Source: Oopsacas minuta (Eukaryota; Porifera; Hexactinellida; Lyssacinosida; Leucopsacidae). From it: a stretch of DNA of 64,000 nt. The notes under the pieces are model-generated. The model was not told the origin of the DNA. It made no database searches and saw only the letters and a list, made by a program, of their open reading frames with translations. The stretch is from positions 248,001 through 312,000 of the forward strand of contig JAKMXF010000323.1 of the NCBI GenBank assembly GCA_024704765.1, in the 5' to 3' direction. Below are positions 12,746 to 21,437 of this stretch, piece after piece (position 1 is the first letter of the stretch; every line of letters begins with the position of its first letter). Both the position numbers and the translations under genes were made by a program.

Positions 12746-12886
12746 AAACCGCATGATGATAACTACATATTCTGTATATAGTTTCTCCCTCTGTTACCGT
12801 GCCTCAATATTCTACAGTAGATATTCATCCATGGTCTATGCATACAGTGCCTCAATATTCTACGTGCCTCACTAGTCTATGCAACA
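12746..12886 (-). repeat. Right TIR of the Ginger-type element
   Basis: Inverted copy of 8544-8684 with a handful of substitutions. It carries the same two GTAGAATATTGAGGCAC motifs in reverse complement. Confidence 0.85.
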
Positions 12887-13764
12887 GGACTAGATCTTTA
12901 TTGAAAATGTGTAGACAAGGATTTGATTGACCCAGGATAAAAATATTGTTTCGATTAAGTTTGATATCACAAGGATTGTAGAGAATATCTTTACCAAACT
13001 GAGACTTGTAATGAAGATTTTCTGAGAGTATTTGAATGCGATTGTTATTATAATCACAAATGTAAACATCTCTATTTAATTCATCTATTGTTATACCTTG
13101 AGGATAATTAAACTCTAAATTTCCGTTTCCATCTTTACCAACTTTGGAAATAAACTTTCCATCTAGTTGATAGTTCATTATACAGTGACTGGATTGAGAA
13201 ATAAGAATTCTATTCCCACAAATAGTTAAACCTGTCGGCAGGCTCATCTTATTTTCACCTTTACTGTCTCCGAATTTGAATAGATACTTAGCAGTACTGT
13301 CAAACACTTTAACACAGTTATTCCATTGATCTGTATAATTGATTACTCCAGCTTTCTCCACCAACTTCCCCAACTTATTCACTTCATCTAACAGATTATT
13401 GTTATCAATCAACAAGTTAACCATTTTCGGTTTTACAGGAATTTCCAATAATTCAAACTCTCTATTCAATTCCTTTAAGAAGTTATCATGCAATGTCTTA
13501 ACAGTAGAATTAATTACCATTCCTGTATAAGCGTTTCTGATATTTCAATCTCTTTCTTCTTTCAGTTATCTTTTCAACTTCCATTTTATAAGTACAATAG
13601 CGAGCTAGAATATTCTCCAATTCTTCAATCAATGTATTCTCTCTCACGCTTAAACAGTCTCTCAATTCGACGAATTGAATTTGAATTCTCTCCTTTATTC
13701 GATGTATTTCTAGAATAAAGTTATCTTCTCCATGATCTGTATCTTCTCTATGAGCAGTAGCCAT
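12887..13764 (-). pseudogene. NHL-repeat gene, 3' end cut off by the Ginger element
   Basis: Start ATG at 13764 (MATAH), followed by the coiled-coil region to about 13515, where the frame shifts; the NHL part continues in the frame 13520-12887. Compared with the intact copy at 26409 it lacks about 40 residues (the first propeller repeat) between VINYT and NNCVKVFDSTAKY, an in-frame deletion. It ends within HIFNKDLVL, exactly where the transposon TIR begins; the residues after that in the open frame are transposon sequence. The missing ~65-70 C-terminal residues are not present on the far side of the element. It is non-functional as assembled. Confidence 0.85.
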
Positions 13765-14074
13765 TCTACAAATCTTAATTATAAGCTTATTAAACTAAAA
13801 TTGATATAAATAGAATAAGAATACTTTCAATGTAATATAATACTATAGCATTATATACAATACAAATAGATTGTTATGGATATTAAAGTAATACAAGTTA
13901 TTCAATACAGTCAACTTCTCTGGTATATCGAAGCTCAAGGGGCCGTGATAAATACTGCGATACAAATCATGTAATATATATTGCTTTGATGGTTTGAGAC
14001 CATATTTGTATACAATTTATGACTTGATATAATCGGGTATTTTGATGAATCTGTGTTTGATATAACAGGAGTTG

Positions 14075-14345
14075 ACTGTAGATATTCGATAGAGACAATG
14101 GCTTTATAAAAATCGTGCAACGTTAATAGGACAGCGTCGATTTATATACTTCGTATTAACAATAATATCCATGGGAATAACGAATAACTTCCATTCAAAG
14201 ACGTAGTCAAGGATCCCTAGATTATCACGAGATTTTAAATATCCAGTGAAGAATTTGAAATACTAGAAATTCTGTGTCCTTTTCCCAAATAATAACCTAA
14301 TTTGCTCCGTATTTTTGATGTAAAACTTAGAATTCCTGTGAATTT
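14075..14345. repeat. Right copy of the diverged inverted repeat
   Basis: Reverse-complement partner of 8085-8385, lying upstream of the truncated NHL gene. The open frame crossing it (14302-14499) has no recognisable domain. Confidence 0.65.
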
Positions 14346-14499
14346 TCAAAATCCCTACGATTTAGTCGATAAATACATAATAGAACGAACAAAATCTTCC
14401 ACGAAGCAGGTTTATCAAAATGATTCTCGACTTTGTGAAATGTTGGTCTCCGTACAGATTGAGGATAATTTGACAATTAAAGATCTGACAGAGTCATAA

Positions 14500-14990
14500 T
14501 TCTTTATTGTTGTACAACCATACTCAGTTTATATTAAATATAATTTTATTGAAATCAAGACATTTTATTGTGCCTGCCATTTCCAAGATTTCATAAATGT
14601 AAATCTTTCAGAACGTCAGGTACATTATTATGTGGAACTCCCATTTAGTATCCCTTATGGATAGCTAGAACCTGTACTTACCACTTAAATATTAGTACTA
14701 TATAAGCTACCTTTTTCTTCTTCGTGCATTTTCGTATTCAGTGTAAAATTTGTCGCAAGTTCTATTTTGACATTCGAATATCATATCCTTTCAAATACAA
14801 AATGTCCAGCCGCAGGGACGTAGATCCGTAATTTTTCTGGGGATGGAGAATTCAAAACTAGTACTTTTCTACAAATGACAAATATGAATATGCCATAATC
14901 GTAGTCATTAAACTTCCTAACTCGACAAAAAGATAGTTATACAATATTAAAAACAGCTAAGAACATAGATCATAGTATATACAAAATACT
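14500..14990. other. Gene-free stretch
   Basis: AT-rich; nothing recognised. Confidence 0.4.
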
Positions 14991-14993
14991 TTA

Positions 14994-16278
14994 CGAGGGG
15001 TACTCAATAACTTTTGAGCCTAAGTATCAATCTATATTTATTTACTATAATAGTTCGAAATAGCATCCCTTAGTTTGAATACACTTGTTCATTCGTTTAA
15101 ACCATACTTGAATAGCTTCTTTAAATTCCATTTCGTTGATGTCTCCGATCACTTCTCTGAGGGCCCCCCTCAAGTTCAGAATTCGATGAAAATTTCTGCC
15201 TTTAAGGTATTTTTTTTTAATTCTAGGAAAGAGCCTGAAGTCACAGGGTGCTAGATCTGGAGAATAAGGAGGGGTCTCAAAATATGTAGTCCTGATTCTT
15301 CAATGAATTGTCTTGTCATTTTTTGATGTATGAGAACTGGCATTATCGTGGTGCAAAAAAGTTCCCCTTAATCCTGTGCCAGGACGCTGTAAATTTATTG
15401 CTTTTATGACTAGAGGCAAACAACTCTCTGTATACCAGGTTGAATTAATTGTCACCAGGTTCAAGAAGTACAACAGTTTTAACACCCGTTGTATTAAAAA
15501 ATATTATATACGTTTGTTTCTTGGTGTACTGAGTTCTGAGAACCTTTGTTGGGGGACCTTCTCCAATTTCACACCATTGACGGCTCTGCTGCTTTGTTTC
15601 TGGATCATAGTGATAGATCCATGTTTCATCACCAGTTATTATTTTGGAAACATCTCTACTGTTGCCATTGTTGAATTTTTTAAGCATTTCATGGCACCAT
15701 TTCACTCGATTCTGCTTCTGCTCAGCATGAAGCTGGTGTGGGATCCAGCGGGCACAAACTTTACGTAGCTGAAGGGATTGGTGTAAAACAGTGTGCACTG
15801 CCCCGGATGAGATGCCAATTTCATGCTGAATCCTCTATGTAACATTTGGGTCTGCTATCAGCATGTCCTCAATTGACTCAACAATTCCCTCTGTAACAGC
15901 GTATGGGGGTGGTCCAGGGCGGGGTTGGTCTTCAAGATGAAAATTCCCAATCTTAAATTCTCTCTACCATCTTTTCACTGTTGCCGCAGATACCTTGTTA
16001 TTTTGAAAGGCTGTACAGAAATTTTGATAATGTTCTTTTATTGTTTCAAAAGTTGGAACTGAAAAAGTATTATCGCATGAATATCACACCTTGAATACTT
16101 TATTGAGGATTTGGTAACTAAGGAATCCATAGATAATAAAACTACTGATATCTGAAAAGTATACAAGATAAAGTTACAAAATTTTCAGCGAAGTATATTT
16201 ATCCCATGTTTATTCGAAACAAGTAATGGTATATTTGTATAAGAGCTCGCAGGCTCAAAACTTATTGAGTGCCCCTCG
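14994..16278 (-). mobile_element. mariner transposon copy 1 (decayed)
   Basis: A 1285-bp element flanked by TA (14992-14993 and 16279-16280). Terminal repeats are about 28 bp: CGAGGGGTACTCAATAACTT at the left and its imperfect mirror at the right (AAACTTATTGAGTGCCCCTCG). Length and TA target fit the mariner superfamily. The transposase reads on the minus strand. Confidence 0.9.
15050..16060 (-). pseudogene. mariner transposase, multiple frameshifts
   Basis: The minus strand shows, in order, a degenerate N-terminal HTH region with stops (about 16060-15830), the first catalytic Asp in GDETWIYHYDPETKQQS (about 15650-15600), the second in FLHHDNASSHTS (about 15350) and the third in PYSPDLAPCDF (about 15265-15230). 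These lie in different frames, so at least two indels separate them. Motifs and spacing are those of D,D34D mariner transposases, which bind the TIRs and cut and paste into TA. It is inactive as read. Confidence 0.85.
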
Positions 16279-17924
16279 TATACTTGGTAGTGTGAAAAGA
16301 ACCTATTGATTTAATATGCCTAGATTAAAGTATAAATTATTCGAAGAGACTTTACGAGTGCGAATTATTAATAAGCACGATAAAAATTATTTACAAGTAT
16401 ACATTTATCCGGATTATAACATATATTTCAATCCTGTCCAGCCGACAGACTGGGAGTGCGTGCAGCTCAGGATTATCAAATAACTTATATATCTAGCTCA
16501 GCAATACTATAGTACAGTTTTTGTGTATTAGCTTTTCTATCTTCGAGGAAAGGTCATTTTTCGGATTAATGAAAGTCACCTTTTCGAATGAGGGTATGGG
16601 TTTTGTATGGCAAAAAACTGCACTTCACTATAGCTCAGCTATATACCAGGGATCTTATTGGTATATAGGTATCACCAATCGTGCGATCACGATCACAATC
16701 TGTTTTTGACGATCGTAGGATGATCGCAGATCATTTTATACACAGTGATCGAGTGTAAGATCGCGATAATTTTTCCCCGAATATTTTCGATCACATTTCG
16801 ATCTTACTTTAAGCAGACATAATTGAAAATTTGCGAATCTAGACCCCAAAATGTATATATAAATTTGTGTACTAATTGTTATTGCATTCGGAATGGTAGA
16901 TTTCGCATGCCCGCCCGCGCCCGTACTGACGGACTCCCGCAGTAATAGAGCATCTCCCTATATTAGGTGCTAATAAATTTCAGAAATATGATCGGAAAAT
17001 GATCGTGATTGTGATCGCGATACTTTTTGGGGCAAAGATCGGAATCACGATCTCCGTTTATTTTTTATTGAACGATCCGGACCTACCATTGGCTCAGCTC
17101 CCACTCTTAACCCTTTAGTAGTGATTATGCAAATATTGTTCACTTAGAAGGGTATTGCAATCTTGCCAACAGTGCGAATTTGGCTAGTTGTCCCGATATG
17201 TTGGCCATACATTTATTGTTATGTCAGGTTAAATCATGCCTCTTTGGGTTGCCCTGGAATTGCTACAATTGCTTTAAAGTTGTCAGTAACCCTAATCATA
17301 CAGAGAGTGCTAGAATTCCCAGTAATCCAGGGATTGCCCCGGGTTGCTGACCGTAGCCCTGGAATAACCAAGAACATCTAGCAACCCCTAGCTACGCCTA
17401 TGTATATACATAATTTGTACATTAGAACCTCTTAAGTAGGTGAGGTCGGGACTCGGGAAGGAGAATTTTATGATATCACTATATTCTACACTTATATTTT
17501 CACCTGAAATGTCTTTAACTAGAGCTTTAGGGGTTTATTCAAATATTTTGGGAGTGACCTTGATAAATGTAAAGAATTCAATATATCACATTGATAAATA
17601 CCTGAATTATACAAATGTAGAACACAAAATGATCATCTAGGGTTTTTCGTAGAATTCCCCTCATTTAGATTTGAATTTCTATGAAGTGCATGATGGTGAG
17701 ACCAAAATTCCCCCGCTAATGAGGTTATACTGTAATACAATTAATTGTAGCTTTTGTGGCCAATGGTAACACCCAATATCGACGGTTATCATCACACAAG
17801 TTAGCTAGGTGATGATTTCAATACTATGTCTCCTTACTAAACTATATTCGGAAGGGACAGTATAGGGTTAGCAATTTACCATTCTAATCACGCCATTGGG
17901 GTTATTCTGTATGTGTACCACATA
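16279..17924. other. Gene-free stretch with a GATCG-rich repeat
   Basis: No gene. At 16670-17090 there is a block unusually rich in GATC/CGATC motifs, probably a hAT-like MITE: its right border contains ATCCGGACCTACCATTGG. A GC-richer patch at 17160-17390 has no credible coding potential. Confidence 0.4.
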
Positions 17925-18141
17925 TCTATATTATTAAATCTCAATTGTTGTTTGTTAGTCCGTTGTCAAGGAAAGGATTTACGGTATGCAATTTTGAATG
18001 ATCGTATAACTATGTATTTATCGTGTTTATCAAGGAAGTAAATAGAATTCAATAAACTTCGTTTAATATATCGAACATGCTGAATCCGATTTTCACACTT
18101 TTGGATTAATCTAAAGTAATTAATTGTTGTTTTTGTGAATA

Positions 18142-19427
18142 CGAAGGGCACTCGAAAAGTTTTGACGTTGACCGACATATCAGATAGTAATAATAAAATT
18201 GACTATTACATTTTTCAAAATACTCTCCCTGACAATCTATTACATTTTTTCATTCTGGTAAACCAATTATTCAAAACATTTTTTCCACTCTTCTTTGGGT
18301 ATGTCTCCGATCGCTTGGAAAAGTGCCCCTCTCAACTCCTCCCACGTAATTGATCTTTGAGTCTAGGGAACAACCAGAAGTCGCAAGGGGCGAAATCAGG
18401 ACTGTCGGGTGGGTGAGGTACTGATTTGAGTCCAGAATTTTCCAAAAACTCACGAGTTCTGATTGCCGTATGCGATGATGCATTATCATGATGAAGAAGA
18501 ATTCCTCTAATGACTGTCTTCTCCTGCTGTGACTCAATTGCTGTGATGACTTTGTGTAGGCACACTGTAGTGTACCAGTCGGCAGTAACAGTCTTTCTAT
18601 CCTCGAGAGCAACAGCTTCCACAAACCCACTAGATCTGAAAAAATCGCCCACATTTGTTTCCAAACAGATCTAGCCCTCCGCACTTTGGTTGGAGGTGGG
18701 GCATCTTCTTCAACCCACTCCTTTGACATTCGCTTTGTTTCTGGATCATAATGGTATATCCATGTGTCATCACCTGTAAGGATCTCAGAAACAGCTCTTG
18801 AACTTCTATTAGCAAACCTTTTGAGAATAATTTTGCAAAGTCTATGCGGGATATTTTTTGCTTTAAGTTCAAAGAATGGGGGATCCATCGGGCACACAAC
18901 TCCCTGACACAAAGCTCTTTGTGCAAAATGATATTAATTGTCCCCCATGATAACTCGGTTTCATACTCTAACTGAGCGTACGTAATAGGATCTTTAGTAA
19001 TTAGAGCTAGCATTTCGTTAACATTTTCTTCATTATGTGAAATATTCGGTCTTCCTGAACGAGGGGCATCTTCAAGAACAAAGTTTCCGTGAATAAATTC
19101 CCTATACCATCGTTCAACTGTACTTAGAGAAGGAACTAGATCCGGGAAATGTTCCTGTAAAGATTCATAGATTTCTACTCTTGTCTTCTGTAGTTTGAAT
19201 AAGATCAAAATCATTGCTCGAAAATCACGTTTTGTGAGATCTGATTTAGTTTGAGATATTTTAGAAGCCATGTATACTAAATTATCTAATTTATGAAAGT
19301 AGAAGAGATAAATGAATGAAAGTTTCAAAATAGACTAATAAAATATGTCTGAAAAGATGGATGCGGAAAAATATCCGACAGATTAATGGTTTCATATCAA
19401 ACGGCAAAACTTTTCGAGTGCCCCTCG
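18142..19427 (-). mobile_element. mariner transposon copy 2 (decayed)
   Basis: A 1286-bp element with TA on both sides (18140-18141, 19428-19429) and about 26-bp TIRs: CGAAGGGCACTCGAAAAGTT at the left and AACTTTTCGAGTGCCCCTCG at the right. It is nested in a Helitron-like repeat, whose undisturbed counterpart near 51628 shows the empty TA site. Confidence 0.92.
18271..19271 (-). pseudogene. mariner transposase, frameshifted
   Basis: ATG at 19271 (MASKIS). The N-terminal HTH domains are intact through VERWYREFIHGNFVLED. The frame is lost near 18900. The first Asp sits in LTGDDTWIYHYDPETKRMS in a second frame. The second and third sit in LLHHDNASSHTAIRTREFL and PDSPDFAPCDFWLFP in a third frame, with the 34-residue spacing of D,D34D mariners. 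At least two indels must be assumed, so it cannot make transposase. It is better preserved than copy 1. Confidence 0.9.
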
Positions 19428-20050
19428 TATAAAGTAAACAAATTATCCAAATCTCAAAATATACGTACAGTCTTGCTCTAAACGGCTACCCAGAGGTAAC
19501 TAAGTACTCTGAATCCGAATTTCGCATTTTCAAGTTTCTCATATGTAAATTTATTATTTTTTTTAGGTACATAAACTAAACAAGTATCAAAATTGAGGTA
19601 AAATCATGCTTTTAACGACTATACTGGGGTAATCGAGTATGCTGAGTCCTAATATGGTATTGTAAACAAGATCAATATTATTATATCTCAATTGTTGTTT
19701 GTCTGTTTGTTTGTCCGTTGAAAGGAATTATATTGTTATTTTATGAATAGGCTTCCTCTAAACGGCTGCATGGGTGTAACACAATACGCTGAATCCGAAA
19801 TCGCATTTTCGAGGTTCTCATATTTAAATTTATTGTTGTTTATGAATATAAAGGAAACAAATTAGCAAAATTTCGAAATTTAGGTAGATACTTGCTCTCA
19901 CTGCTTTAAAGGGGATTGATCTTACATGTGCCATATACGTATATTTGTGAATTACATTGTTCTCAATATATCTATATTATAATACTCAAAGGAGCCGTCA
20001 ATTGGGAGAATAATGGATACCTTGAGGTGCAATGCGCCTCGAGATGTATA

Positions 20051-21437
20051 TTTTAATATCATACATTACAAAATTGTAATGATGTAATATATCAATAGCT
20101 AATTTATTTATAGTACCTATAATATATATTTTGAATTAAATATGATCTCATCTATCATATAGTATTTCAACCTTCGTATCATTGCGTTACTCTTCTGGAG
20201 TCATGCAATCTATTGACGAATAACATATTTCCCAAGTCCCTGCCCTCCAGCAAGACCTGTATTATTTTACATCGAATCAAATAATTCATTGGTTGTGAGA
20301 ATTTGTCACAGAAGAATAAAGCTCACGATTACAGATTTTCAATCAGATCATTATGCGCTCTTCAGATTTTGAGCCCGCTTCTGACCCATATTCCATGTCA
20401 CAAACATAAGGAGCAGACATTTCGTAATTAAAACGAATATTCTTCCCTACCCAGTTCACATTTTTAGTCTAATGAGAAAAGTGTAAATAAACTGACATTT
20501 AGTGGATAATTATCAGTGCATATAGCGTTAATTTATATATTATATCTTTCGATGTTTGAAATAGTCTTAGTAACAATAGGAAAGGGTCGTGGCAGAGGTA
20601 CAACTAAGAGGGACTAGAAGTAGAATTGTAGGTAAAAGACTAGACGCCATCATAGAAAACACAGTTTTAGGTGGATCTTCAGGATGGCCAATAGAACCTA
20701 TTATTTACGACCTTTATAGCTGGCATCACTGCGTATGTGTACTTCATCCATTGTAGTATTACTTGTTGCTCTCTTCGTTAAATGAGGATGAAAACTCTTT
20801 AAGTACTTTTAGATAATCGCTATCTAAGCCATTAGAATTTTTATTTTGAGGATATTAAGTTCATGCGGTATATTTAAAATATTTTTGTAGGTCAATAAGT
20901 CATATTCAGTTTTGGATTCTTCAGGTTCAAATTACCCTACAAACAATGAATAACAAATGCTTTAACACGGTTATTCCAGCTCACTTTTCAGGATTTGGAA
21001 CCAGACTATACGAGCAGGAGGTTATCCAGGCTTATGCAGTGGGGGCATAAATTTGGCATATATATCTCTAGGCGTACGAATATTTCTCTTTAGGCGTAGA
21101 AACTCTTATATCGTAATAAAAAATGTATAGTCTAGGCGTATAAATTTGTTAGAATCCATTTCTAGGCGTATGGCCTTGAAAACCTGGATGAAACCTAGTA
21201 TACAAGTAATATCCGAATCTAGTCAACATCCGTTATTACAGTACCTTAGTACCATTTCAGCATCTTATAGTATTATAATTGTTTTGCAATTGCTAGATGA
21301 TGTAATTATGGGCGGACGCAAGTTATCATCTATTACCTAACAAAACGCAAATGATATATGACAACATTAATAATTCAATTTATACATATATCAAACAAAT
21401 ATTTTTGAAATGACAATAAGATTAAAACTTCTTCAAT
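20051..21437. other. Gene-free stretch upstream of the cathepsin gene
   Basis: Nothing coding recognised. At 21065-21170 the motif CTAGGCGTA (or TTAGGCGTA) occurs four times at irregular 25-40 bp spacing, a degenerate minisatellite a few hundred bases upstream of the cathepsin start. Confidence 0.4.

Larger units (their letters stand above)
8544..12886 (+). mobile_element. Ginger-type DNA transposon with OTU domain gene
   Basis: A 4343-bp element bounded by 141-bp terminal inverted repeats (8544-8684 and 12746-12886) with about 95 percent identity. Ends are TGTTGCATAG and its mirror, fitting the TGTNR…YNACA ends I recall for Ginger1. It encodes a spliced gypsy-like integrase (H2C2 finger, rve core, GPY/F-like module), then an OTU cysteine protease domain. 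LTR-free TIR elements with a gypsy-type integrase are the definition of Ginger; accessory OTU domains in Ginger1 are known to me only from memory. The gene has frame breaks, so this copy is probably not autonomous. The right end lies inside an NHL gene. Confidence 0.85.
17925..20050 (+). mobile_element. Helitron-like non-autonomous element, split by mariner 2
   Basis: Begins TCTATATTATTAAATC after an A, the 5' end shared by the family, followed by a TTGTTTGTTAGTCCGTTG block. It shares long stretches with 51405-51870 (GAACATGCTGAATCCGA, CTCTAAACGGCTACCCAGAG). A second, degenerate 5' end at about 19675 suggests one copy inserted in another. A third start-like motif at about 19969 (ATTATAATACTCAAAGGAGC) leads to a GCGCCTCGAG-type 3' region near 20030-20045. 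Mariner 2 interrupts it at 18142-19427. Confidence 0.65.

Noticed and set aside
15376-15768. 130-codon plus-strand frame in mariner 1
   Set aside because: Antisense of the transposase; hydrophobic composition is a side effect.
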